From positions 1 to 32,119 of the forward strand of contig JAPOST010000203.1 in NCBI GenBank assembly GCA_026709535.1: a stretch of 32,119 bases of DNA, given 5' to 3'. A program made the position numbers and the translations under genes. Position 1 is the first letter of the stretch. Every line of letters begins with the position of its first letter. The notes below the pieces were generated by a model. The model was not told where the DNA came from and searched no databases. It saw only the letters and a program-made list of their open reading frames with translations. This document shows, piece after piece, positions 1 to 8,885 of the stretch. Origin of the DNA: Rhodospirillaceae bacterium. GTDB lineage: Bacteria; Pseudomonadota; Alphaproteobacteria; Bin65.

Positions 1-436
1 GATAACCTAAGTCCGGCAGCATCACGCGCAAATGGTCAGCCAAACGGTTCCAGGGCGGCACCAAGACCGGGGAAAAAACATCACCGAAGGCTCTCTCGAG
101 CGCGTCGCGGCCAGCCATCAACTCTCCGATGACATGATCAGCGCGACGCTCGGGGCCCAGTTCGCATTTCTTGGCTGTCGGCATAGCGAAATTACTGTGC
201 GTATAGCCGTGTTGAACCGGAACGATCAGGGTGTTCAGGTCTTTCTGCGTCAGCCGATTTTGCTTGGGGATTACCGCGAGGGTGAGGGGTACGATCGACG
301 TTTCTGTAACGCGTAGCAACCGCATCAGGTTTGGTGAAAGGTCTGCCGCATCATCGTCGCGCCACCACAGGTCAGCCTTTAGACCATCTTCTGCCCACCG
401 ATCCAGTTCCACGTGCAGCGCGTCCCAATCGGTCAT
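1..436 (-). CDS. polysaccharide deacetylase-like protein (C-terminus beyond window)
   Basis: Reading the minus strand from an ATG at 436 gives 145 uninterrupted residues that run off the left edge, so the gene is partial. Visible motifs fit a NodB-type carbohydrate esterase: WWRDDDA at residues 24-30 supplies the acidic motif 1, HGYTH at 76-80 supplies the H-x3-H metal motif, and VPPWNRL at 126-132 resembles motif 3. Family members remove N- or O-acetyl groups from polysaccharides. The start codon overlaps the stop of the upstream glycosyltransferase as ATGA (433-436), which indicates translational coupling in the glycan operon. No signal peptide is visible at the N-terminus, so a cytoplasmic or lipid-linked intermediate substrate is possible (inference). 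The family call is firm; the substrate is unknown. Confidence 0.75.
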   Translation of the reverse strand, partial: MTDWDALHVELDRWAEDGLKADLWWRDDDAADLSPNLMRLLRVTETSIVPLTLAVIPKQNRLTQKDLNTLIVPVQHGYTHSNFAMPTAKKCELGPERRADHVIGELMAGRDALERAFGDVFSPVLVPPWNRLADHLRVMLPDLGY

Positions 437-1578
437 TGCGCGGCCTGGAGCAGGCTCGGCAGGAACGCAACGAACGCGGCGGCGCCGTTCAAATTCACTG
501 CCAGCAAAGCTGGCGGTAGGGCAATCGCCCTACCGATCGCCTCGCGCAACCGATCCGGTGTAACGTCTGTCTGCCGCAGCAGAACGGCCCGACGCAGTGA
601 TGACAGCTTCTCGGCTCGCCGGAGTTGTTCTGTTTCGCCCCGTTCTTCGAACGGCACCAATACCGCGGGCACCCCGGTGATCAACAGGTCGACGACGGTA
701 TTGTATCCAGCCTGCGACACCGAACAGATACTTTGCGCCATGCGGGCACGATAGTCTGCGCTGTTTCGTTCGAAGATCACGCTGTCGACCTGCGATTTCA
801 AGGCTCCGAATGCGACTTCCGGGACATTCCTGCCTATGCGAATCCTCACATTTTCGCCGTTTGGTCCCGATTTCATGGTCGCCGCCGCCCGTCGAAGCAA
901 GGCGCCGACATTCCCGCCGCCCGTACTGATCAAGATTTCAGGGTCCTCCTTCGCATCAATCCTCACCGAAGATCCACCTGAATCAATGAAGCCAGTATAG
1001 CGAGTCTTGTGTCGACATTGATCTGCAAATGGGTAGGTTTCGTCCAGCGTAGCAAGTGTCCGATCGCCGTGGACAAAGACCGCATCTGCCAGTCGATGCA
1101 GGAAATCTGCCGTTTCCTTCCATCGTTCCGGTCGTCGGTCAACCAGGATATCGCGCACGGAAATCGCGATTTTGATGTTGGCCCGCGATCTTGCCGCCGA
1201 TATCAGTGCCGAGATTTCATGCCGAAAGCGCCGTCTTCCAAACGGATAGTGCTCAAGGACGAGAAGCTGGGGCCGAACCTGTTCCAAGACGTTGGACAGG
1301 ACGGTTTCCCGCGCCAACCAGACATCGTCGGCGATCGGCTTGCGTTCAGCATCGGACAAGCCGCCGAAGCGCGGACCAGTCGCTTGGATTACCGGCAACT
1401 GGTGAACGATCGCACGACCCCAATGCAAATGCTGCACGGGAAATCCGCCTGTGGCGACGTGGGTTGGATAGCCCGCCGCAGCGGTAACCCGGGCCAAGGC
1501 GGCGACGCGCACAACATGGCCAATACCCAGAAGGTGCTGGACCCAGAACAGGATCGGCGCCTTGTTGTCAGCCGCCAT
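433..1578 (-). CDS. COG4671-type (MurG-like) glycosyltransferase
   Basis: The 381-residue product has the GT-B fold signature of predicted glycosyltransferases related to MurG. The N-terminal strand is followed by a glycine-rich loop (LLGIGHVVR, about residues 14-22), the central part contains ISTGGGNVGALL, and the C-terminal half has SQAGYNTVVDLL followed by VPAVLVPFE, typical of nucleotide-sugar binding in this fold. It probably transfers a sugar from an NDP-sugar to a glycan or lipid acceptor in the cytoplasm. A GTG two codons upstream (1584) is an alternative start; neither has a clear ribosome binding site. The start lies inside the end of the histidine phosphatase gene and the stop overlaps the deacetylase start, so it belongs to the same transcript. 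It is paralogous in type to the glycosyltransferase at 4573-5856. Confidence 0.75.
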   Translation of the reverse strand: MAADNKAPILFWVQHLLGIGHVVRVAALARVTAAAGYPTHVATGGFPVQHLHWGRAIVHQLPVIQATGPRFGGLSDAERKPIADDVWLARETVLSNVLEQVRPQLLVLEHYPFGRRRFRHEISALISAARSRANIKIAISVRDILVDRRPERWKETADFLHRLADAVFVHGDRTLATLDETYPFADQCRHKTRYTGFIDSGGSSVRIDAKEDPEILISTGGGNVGALLRRAAATMKSGPNGENVRIRIGRNVPEVAFGALKSQVDSVIFERNSADYRARMAQSICSVSQAGYNTVVDLLITGVPAVLVPFEERGETEQLRRAEKLSSLRRAVLLRQTDVTPDRLREAIGRAIALPPALLAVNLNGAAAFVAFLPSLLQAAQ

Positions 1579-2185
1579 GATCACACGGCGGTTCGTTTTC
1601 CGTCAGGCAAATGTTCAGGGAATCAGGGGCAAGATTTCCGTCGACCGACAGTGTATAAAGGTGCGCCCAGTCATGACCCTTCTCCAGGGGCGCGGCCCGG
1701 CGCATGTCCCAACCCGTCGCGATGGTGTAGGCAGCGCGCAGTATACCGGCATGGCAGACCACGCAGACGTTATTTTGCCGTATCGCGATCTCCTGTAGCC
1801 AGTGGCGCAGCCGTTCCGCGAGTTGTCTGGGTGACTCGCCGTTGGGCGGCGCCATGTCCAACCCCCGCGCTTCGTTGCGCCGCATCGTGTCGCCAAGTTC
1901 CGCCCGAAGCTCTGACAGAATTGCGCCTTCCCAATCACCCCAATTTACCTCCTTGAGGCGGCCATCTGTTTGCAATCGGTCCGTCGGAATGCCCAGGATA
2001 CCAGCCGTTTCAACCGCTCGTCTCAGTGGGCTTGCGTGCCACTCCCAAGACCGTGTATCGGGCGGCAGTCGCCATGACCTCACTGCCGCGCGGCCCGCAT
2101 CGCTCAATGGGATGTCGGTCTGTCCCTGCACCCTGCCTTCGGCATTCCACGCGGTGGGGCCATGTCTGAGGAACAGGATATTCAT
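1568..2185 (-). CDS. histidine phosphatase superfamily protein
   Basis: The 205-residue protein has all hallmarks of the phosphoglycerate mutase-like branch: the RHG phosphohistidine motif at residues 7-9, ASPLRRAVETA with the phosphate-binding arginines near 55-56, the general acid glutamate in KEVNWGDWEG (E79), and the second histidine in CHAGILRAA (H145). Such enzymes hydrolyse phosphomonoesters, including sugar phosphates; its position between glycosyltransferases suggests a sugar-phosphate or lipid-phosphate substrate of the glycan pathway, which is inference. The ATG overlaps the TGA of the upstream glycosyltransferase by four bases (2182-2185), and its own end overlaps the next gene. 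No export signal is visible. Confidence 0.88.
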   Translation of the reverse strand: MNILFLRHGPTAWNAEGRVQGQTDIPLSDAGRAAVRSWRLPPDTRSWEWHASPLRRAVETAGILGIPTDRLQTDGRLKEVNWGDWEGAILSELRAELGDTMRRNEARGLDMAPPNGESPRQLAERLRHWLQEIAIRQNNVCVVCHAGILRAAYTIATGWDMRRAAPLEKGHDWAHLYTLSVDGNLAPDSLNICLTENEPPCDHGG

Positions 2186-3309
2186 CGTTTCGCTACTACG
2201 CCGCGAAGTACTCGGTCCAGGTGCATCGCGGCCGCTTGCAGACTGTGATTGGTCACAGCCTGTTGGCGGGCGGCCCTCCCCAAGGTCCGGCGCAGATCAG
2301 GCATATCGATCAGGCGCCTCAATGCTGCTGTCATATCCTCCGCTGTTGGCGCCAACAGACCGGTTTCGCCGTCTACGACTACCCTCGCGATGGCTCCTTG
2401 CCGGCCCGTGACAACCGCCAACCCCGCGGCCATTGACTCCAGGGTCGCCATCCCAACTGCTTCACCCACCGCCGGCCAGGCATGGATGTCGGCGGAGACC
2501 CGGAGCGACTGCAGGTCGTCGCCTTCCAGGGCTCCAGCAAGAACCACCGGTAACGGGCAGTCGGCAAAGGCCGCGCGCACCTCGGTGCGCGCTTCGCCAT
2601 CTCCGACCAGGATCAGAATCGCGCTTGCCGATGTCAGGCATTTTGCCGAATGTGCCAAGGACCGGTAGGACATCAACTTGTCACCGGGACGCATCATGCC
2701 CACGGCAAGGATCCACGGGCGGTCAGCAGGAATATCCAATCGACTTGCCCAAGCCAGCCTGTTCGGACACCGCTCGCACGGCGTCGATGCGCAGCTATTT
2801 GCGAGAAACGGCGGAAGTCGGGAGTAACCAGCCCCAGCCTTGAGGGCGGGCAACACGCACGCCTCGTCTGCCGGATTCAGGAACAGGATATGGTCCGCCA
2901 TCCTAACGGCTTGTTCAACCATGCGATGTTGCAAGGACCACAGCCCACGGGCGCGCTTTGGCGCCAAGCTGGCCTCCGCTAGGATATACGGCAGGCTCAA
3001 TCTGGCGCACAGCACTGGGCCAATAAGATCGGGCGCCTTGTAGGACAGATGATAGGTGAACCAGGCATCAATGCCCCCAGTTCGCGAGCGATCAGCCAAC
3101 GCAACGGTTTCAGTCTGCGCCATACTGGTGGTTTCCAACCATGTTTTATGGTCTTGGGGATCGCGGACGAAGCTTCGCAAGGTGGATGCCAAAGCAACCG
3201 AATGTCCTGATTGCTCGAGTGCGGCGATCAGGGATCGCCCGATTGTCCGATCACCCGATGGATGATTTGATGTCGGCGGTTTCATCGGTGCATAAAAAGC
3301 GACCCTCAT
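2182..3309 (-). CDS. GT-B (GT4-like) glycosyltransferase
   Basis: The 375-residue protein begins with MRVAFYAPMKPP, a typical first beta strand of GT4 enzymes, followed by a conserved Asn-His-Pro-Ser-Gly-Asp-Arg loop. The C-terminal Rossmann domain shows ILAVGMMRPGDK, a strand ILILVGDGEAR, and an E-x7-E type element around EAVGMATLESMAAG, ending in GLLAPTAED. This supports transfer of a sugar from an NDP-sugar donor with retention. A CxxC-like stretch (CASTPCERC) in the middle is unusual and could bind a metal or be structural. The start overlaps the preceding gene's stop (ATGA, 3306-3309) and the end overlaps the phosphatase start, so expression is coupled. Donor and acceptor are unknown. 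Confidence 0.85.
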   Translation of the reverse strand: MRVAFYAPMKPPTSNHPSGDRTIGRSLIAALEQSGHSVALASTLRSFVRDPQDHKTWLETTSMAQTETVALADRSRTGGIDAWFTYHLSYKAPDLIGPVLCARLSLPYILAEASLAPKRARGLWSLQHRMVEQAVRMADHILFLNPADEACVLPALKAGAGYSRLPPFLANSCASTPCERCPNRLAWASRLDIPADRPWILAVGMMRPGDKLMSYRSLAHSAKCLTSASAILILVGDGEARTEVRAAFADCPLPVVLAGALEGDDLQSLRVSADIHAWPAVGEAVGMATLESMAAGLAVVTGRQGAIARVVVDGETGLLAPTAEDMTAALRRLIDMPDLRRTLGRAARQQAVTNHSLQAAAMHLDRVLRGVVAKR

Positions 3310-4568
3310 GACGGACCCGACAGTAGATCACGCAGGCGGGAGACGGTTGCTCGTGCATCAAACGCAGTTCGCACGCGTTTCTTTCCATTCATTCCATAAG
3401 AAAGACGCAACCTCGGATCACCAACAAGTTGCGCGATTGATTGACTCAATGCTTCAGAATCATTGGGTTGTACCAGAATTCCTGTTTTCAGATGATCAAT
3501 CAACTCGGGAATACCGGACACAGTTGTGGATACGCAGCACAAAGTCTGGCTTTGCGCTTCCATCAGCACGTTTGGAAGGCCATCGCGGTCACCGTCGTCT
3601 GCAATGATGCTGGGCAGAACAAACAGATCGGCCGTTCGATACGCGGCCAGCACCTCGTTCTGTGCTTGCGGCCCCCGCCACTCGATGCGATTGGCAAGAC
3701 CCAATTCAGCAGCTTGTAACCGCAGGCTTTTCAGTTCCGTGCCGCCGCCAATATGGCACCAGCGCCACGCCAATTCCGAGGGCAATTTGGCCAAGGCGGA
3801 TAGCAGGACATCGAAGCCTTTCTTCCTGACGGCGCGGCCAACAGACAAAATCCGCACAGGATCTTCTGAGCTTGAACCATCGCGTGAATTCACTGGCGGC
3901 GAAAAGTCTGAAAATTTCTCCAGATCGATACCATGATAGACAAGATTAATCTTGTCCGGCGTGCTTGACAGGCAACGCAGATGTTCCGCTGCGTATCGTG
4001 TGCAGGTTGTCAGCCAAGCCATTTCATTGAGTTTTTCGCGCTTCTCCCAAGTCGGAGTCGTCCAAATGTCCTTGGCATGGGCCGATGCACACCAAGGCAG
4101 TTGAGTCATGGTCGCGGCATAGCGGGCGACTGAAGCCGGCGTGTGAAGAAAATGCGCATAAATCCAGCGCGTTTTCGGCGGTAGACTAACCGCAAGCGCC
4201 ATAGCTTGGCCAAACCGCCTGAGCCTGTTACGGGTCGGGTCGCGGCGCAAGTCCTTGCGCCACAGGCGCCATGCCGCGGAATAGCCAGGCAAGCACCGCG
4301 CCCAGCGCCATGCCTTGAATATGTCTAAGGGATGCTGATGCAGATATTCGGGCAAATAGGTAACCGGCGCTCGTATCTCATCATGAACCGGATGACGTTT
4401 GGTATCAGTGGGCTGGCGCAAGGAATAAAGGTGCAGAACCAACCCCTGTTGCTCCAGCGCATGCAGTTCCTGGGCTATGAATGTTTCCGAAAGACGCGGA
4501 TAGCCCTTCAGGACGACGGCGACGGGTCCATTGGAATCGAAAGCGTTGGGCCGACCGGCAGCAGGCAA
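3306..4568 (-). CDS. GT-B (GT4-like) glycosyltransferase, colanic-acid type
   Basis: The 420-residue product starts from TTG, the only usable start before the conserved LKGYPRLSETFIAQEL segment that characterises exopolysaccharide glycosyltransferases of the WcaL/AmsK sort. The C-terminal donor domain has VGRAVRKKGFDVLL, a glycine-rich strand CHIGGGTE, and DGLPNVLMEA forming the E-x7-E signature, then GIPELIDHLKTGILV. A retaining sugar transfer during assembly of a surface or secreted glycan is expected. It starts four bases after the stop of the upstream glycosyltransferase and its TGA overlaps the next ATG. The weak TTG start without a strong ribosome binding site suggests reinitiation after the upstream gene. 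Sugar specificity cannot be read from the sequence. Confidence 0.85.
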   Translation of the reverse strand: MPAAGRPNAFDSNGPVAVVLKGYPRLSETFIAQELHALEQQGLVLHLYSLRQPTDTKRHPVHDEIRAPVTYLPEYLHQHPLDIFKAWRWARCLPGYSAAWRLWRKDLRRDPTRNRLRRFGQAMALAVSLPPKTRWIYAHFLHTPASVARYAATMTQLPWCASAHAKDIWTTPTWEKREKLNEMAWLTTCTRYAAEHLRCLSSTPDKINLVYHGIDLEKFSDFSPPVNSRDGSSSEDPVRILSVGRAVRKKGFDVLLSALAKLPSELAWRWCHIGGGTELKSLRLQAAELGLANRIEWRGPQAQNEVLAAYRTADLFVLPSIIADDGDRDGLPNVLMEAQSQTLCCVSTTVSGIPELIDHLKTGILVQPNDSEALSQSIAQLVGDPRLRLSYGMNGKKRVRTAFDARATVSRLRDLLSGPS

Positions 4569-4572
4569 GGGC

Positions 4573-5856
4573 TCAAACCGCTTTCACGCGACTGGAACGC
4601 TGATGCATGGCGCTCTTGTCCACCAGGCGTCCGAACAGGCGATTGACGTTTTCCAGACCGTCCAGAAGTCCAGGCACAACGACGTCTGAAGGCTTGTTTT
4701 GTTGTAATAGCTGACGCAGTGCCGTGGCCATTTGGTCGACATCTCGCACGCCATCATCTTCCAGCATCGTCAGCAGACCGGCATTCTGGGCCTTAACCGC
4801 GCGGATCAACTGTTCACGCCGGGGCTCGGTTCGCGGAACAAGCAATGTCCGCTTGTCGAAAGACAGTATCTCGCAGAACGTGTTGTAACCGCCCATGGCC
4901 ACAACTGCTGCCGCGCCAGCCATCAGATATTCCGGGTGCGCGTCGAAAGTCAGGACTTCGGCGTTGCTCAGCCTTGTGGCGCGCTGCTGGAATTCGGCCT
5001 GTTTATCCGGCTGCATGAAGGGGCCGGTGACGACCAATGCCCGGACTGGCATGGGTCTCTGTTCGTAGACCCGCAAGACCCAATCAACTAGAGCTTCCCC
5101 GTCTCCGCCGCCGCCGGGAGTCACCAAGATATATGGTTTGTCGCTCAAGCCCTGTTCACCGGAGATCCTCTGCGGTAATTCACGACGCAGGTATCCTGTG
5201 TAGACCATTTTGCGCCGGATCGAATTGGGCACGCTCAGGCCCGCTAGCGGATCGCAGATCTGCGGCAGTCCATAGACCCAGATCGAATCATAATACTTTG
5301 AAAGCGCCGGCATTGCGTTCTTGCGTTCCCATTCCGGTAAAAGCAGTTCTGGCTCATCCATAACGTCGCGCAGACCCAAGACCAGTGGCGTGCCCTGTTC
5401 TTTCAGGAAGGCCAGCGTCGGTTCGATCTCGCCGCGCAAGCCCAGTGGCTCCTTGTCGACCAGAAACAGATGCGGCTCAAATACTTCGGCAGTGTGTTCG
5501 ATTATCGAGGCGCGGATGGCTAGCGTCTGTTGCAGACCGATATGCAAATTCAAAGCCGTATACTCACCATTTCGCAGCTTGATCACGCCGGGCACGCGGA
5601 CGAAGTCAACCCGCGAGCGGAAATCGAAACTGCCGATAATCGGCGAGCCCGACAAAATCAGGACAGAAAGATTGCTGCGATGCTCGACCAGGGCATGTGC
5701 AATGACTCGACAGCGGCGCAAATGGCCCAGCCCGAAGCTGTCATGGCTGTAGATCAGGATGCGATAGCCATCGCCCAGCGCCGCTGCGGGCAGGGGACTG
5801 GACTCATCAGACTTGAACCCAGGATATCCTAGCCTTGCCAAGTCGTTTATCGTCAT
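4573..5856 (-). CDS. COG4671-type glycosyltransferase, first gene of the minus-strand glycan operon
   Basis: The 427-residue protein carries the pattern of predicted MurG-like glycosyltransferases: ILIYSHDSFGLGHLRRC near residues 33-49 (GxGH donor/acceptor loop), FLVDKEPLG in the middle, ILVTPGGGGDGE opening the C-terminal Rossmann domain, and MGGYNTFCEIL plus LLVPRTEPRREQLIRA near the end. It is longer at the N-terminus than its paralogue at 433-1578. It heads the leftward operon and faces the divergent ABC transporter gene across 236 bases, so the two arms may share a control region. The ATG at 5856 is the natural start. Function is inferred from fold only. Confidence 0.8.
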   Translation of the reverse strand: MTINDLARLGYPGFKSDESSPLPAAALGDGYRILIYSHDSFGLGHLRRCRVIAHALVEHRSNLSVLILSGSPIIGSFDFRSRVDFVRVPGVIKLRNGEYTALNLHIGLQQTLAIRASIIEHTAEVFEPHLFLVDKEPLGLRGEIEPTLAFLKEQGTPLVLGLRDVMDEPELLLPEWERKNAMPALSKYYDSIWVYGLPQICDPLAGLSVPNSIRRKMVYTGYLRRELPQRISGEQGLSDKPYILVTPGGGGDGEALVDWVLRVYEQRPMPVRALVVTGPFMQPDKQAEFQQRATRLSNAEVLTFDAHPEYLMAGAAAVVAMGGYNTFCEILSFDKRTLLVPRTEPRREQLIRAVKAQNAGLLTMLEDDGVRDVDQMATALRQLLQQNKPSDVVVPGLLDGLENVNRLFGRLVDKSAMHQRSSRVKAV

Positions 5857-6092
5857 CGTGGTTCCGAATGACCGGGGCGCAAACCGACCGTCTGCTGGAC
5901 CAGCTTGGGACCGACCTTGGAGAAAAGCGTGTCGCCAGTCTGCAACGGCTTCGTTATGGTGTCAGAACTATTCGTAGGATTCAATGTTGCACGCCATGGC
6001 CATGACAACTCCTCGCGTCTCGCGATGCCCGACGATCCGCAAGAACCGATCCTGCCTCCAGTTCGCTCCGAAAACAGCCTTCGTGCAGGGCG
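5857..6092. promoter_or_regulatory. divergent intergenic control region
   Basis: This 236-base stretch separates the starts of the two oppositely transcribed arms of the glycan locus, so it must contain at least the promoters of both unless transcription enters from farther away. I could not identify a convincing -35/-10 pair or operator palindrome. An AGGG shortly upstream of 6093 serves as ribosome binding site for the ABC gene. A short reading frame running through it looks like chance. Confidence 0.35.
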
Positions 6093-8816
6093 ATGACCCG
6101 TTCTGAATCATCGCCGGCGGGCACGCTGCCCGGTCCCGAGACGCCGGGCTATCAGCCAAATGTCCCCCTAGAGCGGAGCATCTTCCGCTTCATCATGAAG
6201 TATAGCAAGCGCCAGCAACTGGTCGTTCTGGCGCTGACGTTCATCAGTTGGCCGATCATCTACCTTACCCTGGAATTGCCGAAAGCCATCATTGACCAAG
6301 CCATCGGTCAGCAGGAAGGCTGGGCGCGAGATGTACTGGGCGCGGAGATGGAACAAATCACCGTCCTGATGGTGCTCAGTTTCGGCTTCCTGTTCTTTGT
6401 CATTCTCAGCGGCAGCATAAAATACGTGCTGAACGTTTATGCTGGCCGGCTGGGTGAGCAGATGCTGCGACGTCTGCGTTACATGCTGTATTCGCGGATT
6501 CTTCGGTTCCCGCTGCCCCACTTCAAGAAGGTTTCACAAGGCGAGATCATTCCAATGATCACCGCCGAGGTCGAACCCGTAGGCGGCTATATCGGCACGG
6601 CGACTTCAACGCCGATGTATTTCGGCGGCCTGTTGCTCGTGTACTTGGGTTTTATTTTCGCTCAGGACGTGTTCCTGGGTCTGGCGGCAACAGCACTGTA
6701 CCCTCTGCAGATCTACATCATTCCCAAGCTGCAGAAGAAGGTAGTCGACTTGGGCAAGAAGCGGGTCAAGGAAGTGCGCCTCCTGGCCGACAATATCGGC
6801 GAATCAATCGGCGGTGTGGCAGATATCCATGCCAACGATACGTCAATCTACGAAAAGGCGAGCATCGCCCGGCGACTCGATCGCATCTACAACATCAGGT
6901 ACGAAATTTTCCGCCGCAAGTTCGCCATCAAGTTCCTGAACAGCTTCATGGCGCAGCTGACGCCGTTCTTTTTCTATGCCATCGGCGGCTATCTTGTTAT
7001 CACCGGCGACATGACCATTGGGGCCCTGACGGCTGTGCTGGCGGCATACAAGGATCTCAGTTCTCCATGGAAAGAGTTGCTGAACTATTACCAGCTTCAG
7101 GCTGACATCAAGGTGAAGTACGAACAGGTGATCGAACAATTCGATCTGCCGAACCTGTTCGATGAATCACTTCAGATGACCGACGACACCGGTCCGGCAT
7201 CCCTAGGCGGCACATTGGATGTCGCCAATCTGGCCTACGCGGAAGATGGCCAGTCCAAGACTATTGATGGCGCGACCTTTTCGATCGGTCTTGCGAAGCA
7301 CACTGCCGTGGTGGGCGCCAGCGGCAGTGGCCGGGATGAACTAGCGCTGCTTCTGGCGCGACTTGTCAAGGGAACCGGCGGCCGAATAGACATTGCCGGG
7401 AAGCCGATCAACGGCTTGCCCGAATCGTTCACTGGCCGTCACTTTTCGTTTGCCGGGTCGGCGCCCTACCTGTTCTCGACCTCGTTGCGCGAGAACCTTG
7501 TCTATGGCCTGCGCCACCGGCCGGTACAAATGCCAGAGTATGCCGATTCGGAAAAGTCCGAGCGAGATCGATATATCAGCGATGCACGAGCGTCGGCCAA
7601 TATTGATGCCGACCCAGATGCAGACTGGCTTGACTACGAAGCAGCCGGCATCGGCGACCGAAGCGCCCTTGATCAGAAATGCCTAGATTATATTCGTCTG
7701 GTCGATCTCGGAGATGACCTCTACCAGTTTGGCCTTCGCGGCACGATTGACCCGGAAGATCGGCCTGACTTGGCTGAAGCCGTGCTCAAGGCGCGAGTTG
7801 CACTGCACCAGCGACTGGCTGAAGCCAATCAGTCAGCGCTAGTCGAACCTTTCGATCAAGCAAAATACAACTCCAATGCAACAGTAGCCGAAAATCTGCT
7901 GTTCGGAACTCCGGCCAGCGACGCCTTGGACATCGAGCGGTTGGCTGAACACCCTTACGTCCGGGAGGTTATACGCCGCGCAGGCCTGAGCGACCCCCTG
8001 CTGAAGACTGGAATCAAGTTGGCGGAAACGATGGTGGAAATTTTCGCCGACCTGCCGCCCGGCCATGCGTTCTTCGACCAATTCAGCTTCTTCGGGTCCG
8101 ACGAAATGCCGGATTACCAGCAATTGCTCGCTCGGACCTCCGGGCAATCGCCGACGGAAATGCGCGTCGACGATCGGTTGCGTCTTCGGTCACTGTCGCT
8201 GAAGCTGATTCCCTCCCGGCATCGGCTGGGGCTGATTACCGAAGACATCCAGGAAAAGGTGCTGCGGGTCCGGGAAATGTTTGCTGAAGGGTTACCGAAG
8301 GACCTGCAAGGTGCGGTCGAGTTCTTCGATCCGAACCGGTATAACCGCGCCGCGACACTGCAAGACAATATCCTGTTCGGCAAAGTCTCCTATGGCGAGG
8401 CCAACGCTGCCACGAAGCTCGCTCTGATGATCGGCGATGTACTGGATTCACTCTCGTTGCGCGACGCCGTCATGATTGCTGGTCTGGAATATTCGGTCGG
8501 CGTCGCTGGAGCCCGCCTTTCGGCCGCTCAGCGGCAAAAGGTCAACATAGCCCGGTGTCTGATCAAACGGCCGGAATTGCTTGTCGTGAACGAAGGAATC
8601 AGCAACCTGGACGGTGCAGCCCAGCGGCGTGTGCTAGACGCTGTTCTAAAAGAAATGAGAGGGCGCGGCGTAATCTGGTCTTTGCATCGACCAGGCTTTG
8701 CCAGGAATTTCGATCATGTGCTGGTACTCAAGGCAGGAAAAGTAGCTGAACAGGGTGCGTTCAGCGAATTGGACAAGAGTGGATCGGCGCTGCAAGAATT
8801 GCTGAAATCGGAATAG
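6093..8816 (+). CDS. atypical ABC exporter-like protein with degenerate, expanded nucleotide-binding domain
   Basis: The 907-residue protein has a type I exporter membrane domain (about residues 30-345, hydrophobic segments near 43-62, 91-112, 175-210 and 285-325) fused to a nucleotide-binding domain starting near 370. Walker A is GASGSGRD at 408-415, with arginine and aspartate where lysine and serine/threonine are expected. The signature is LSAAQ (809-813) instead of LSGGQ, Walker B ends VVNE (831-834) with asparagine for aspartate, the D-loop reads SNLD (837-840), and an H-loop histidine is at 865. The Q-loop glutamine is not recognisable. Between the first half and the signature lies about 300 extra residues containing two more copies of the post-Q-loop motif (ATVAENLLFG, 596-605; ATLQDNILFG, 754-763) in addition to the normal one (TSLRENLVYG, 463-472). 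A usual exporter half-molecule is about 580-620 residues. It heads a three-gene arm with a cyclic-nucleotide-binding protein and a methyltransferase and faces glycosyltransferases, suggesting glycan or glycolipid export (inference). Confidence 0.85.
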   Translation: MTRSESSPAGTLPGPETPGYQPNVPLERSIFRFIMKYSKRQQLVVLALTFISWPIIYLTLELPKAIIDQAIGQQEGWARDVLGAEMEQITVLMVLSFGFLFFVILSGSIKYVLNVYAGRLGEQMLRRLRYMLYSRILRFPLPHFKKVSQGEIIPMITAEVEPVGGYIGTATSTPMYFGGLLLVYLGFIFAQDVFLGLAATALYPLQIYIIPKLQKKVVDLGKKRVKEVRLLADNIGESIGGVADIHANDTSIYEKASIARRLDRIYNIRYEIFRRKFAIKFLNSFMAQLTPFFFYAIGGYLVITGDMTIGALTAVLAAYKDLSSPWKELLNYYQLQADIKVKYEQVIEQFDLPNLFDESLQMTDDTGPASLGGTLDVANLAYAEDGQSKTIDGATFSIGLAKHTAVVGASGSGRDELALLLARLVKGTGGRIDIAGKPINGLPESFTGRHFSFAGSAPYLFSTSLRENLVYGLRHRPVQMPEYADSEKSERDRYISDARASANIDADPDADWLDYEAAGIGDRSALDQKCLDYIRLVDLGDDLYQFGLRGTIDPEDRPDLAEAVLKARVALHQRLAEANQSALVEPFDQAKYNSNATVAENLLFGTPASDALDIERLAEHPYVREVIRRAGLSDPLLKTGIKLAETMVEIFADLPPGHAFFDQFSFFGSDEMPDYQQLLARTSGQSPTEMRVDDRLRLRSLSLKLIPSRHRLGLITEDIQEKVLRVREMFAEGLPKDLQGAVEFFDPNRYNRAATLQDNILFGKVSYGEANAATKLALMIGDVLDSLSLRDAVMIAGLEYSVGVAGARLSAAQRQKVNIARCLIKRPELLVVNEGISNLDGAAQRRVLDAVLKEMRGRGVIWSLHRPGFARNFDHVLVLKAGKVAEQGAFSELDKSGSALQELLKSE

Positions 8817-8872
8817 AATGAAGACAGGGGGCAGCGATCATTTGACTGCTTCAAATCACCTTTGTCAGGAAC

Positions 8873-8879
8873 AGGAGGA
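8873..8879 (+). promoter_or_regulatory. strong ribosome binding site fixing a GTG start
   Basis: AGGAGGA lies six bases before the GTG at 8886. It is a near-perfect Shine-Dalgarno sequence and shows that the cyclic-nucleotide-binding protein begins at 8886 rather than at the in-frame TTG at 8862, which would place the site inside the gene. Confidence 0.75.
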
Positions 8880-8885
8880 CACGAC

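Noticed and set aside
1009..1956. A 315-codon plus-strand open frame
   Set aside because: It is antisense to the glycosyltransferase and histidine phosphatase genes, both firmly identified, and its product has no domain-like pattern.
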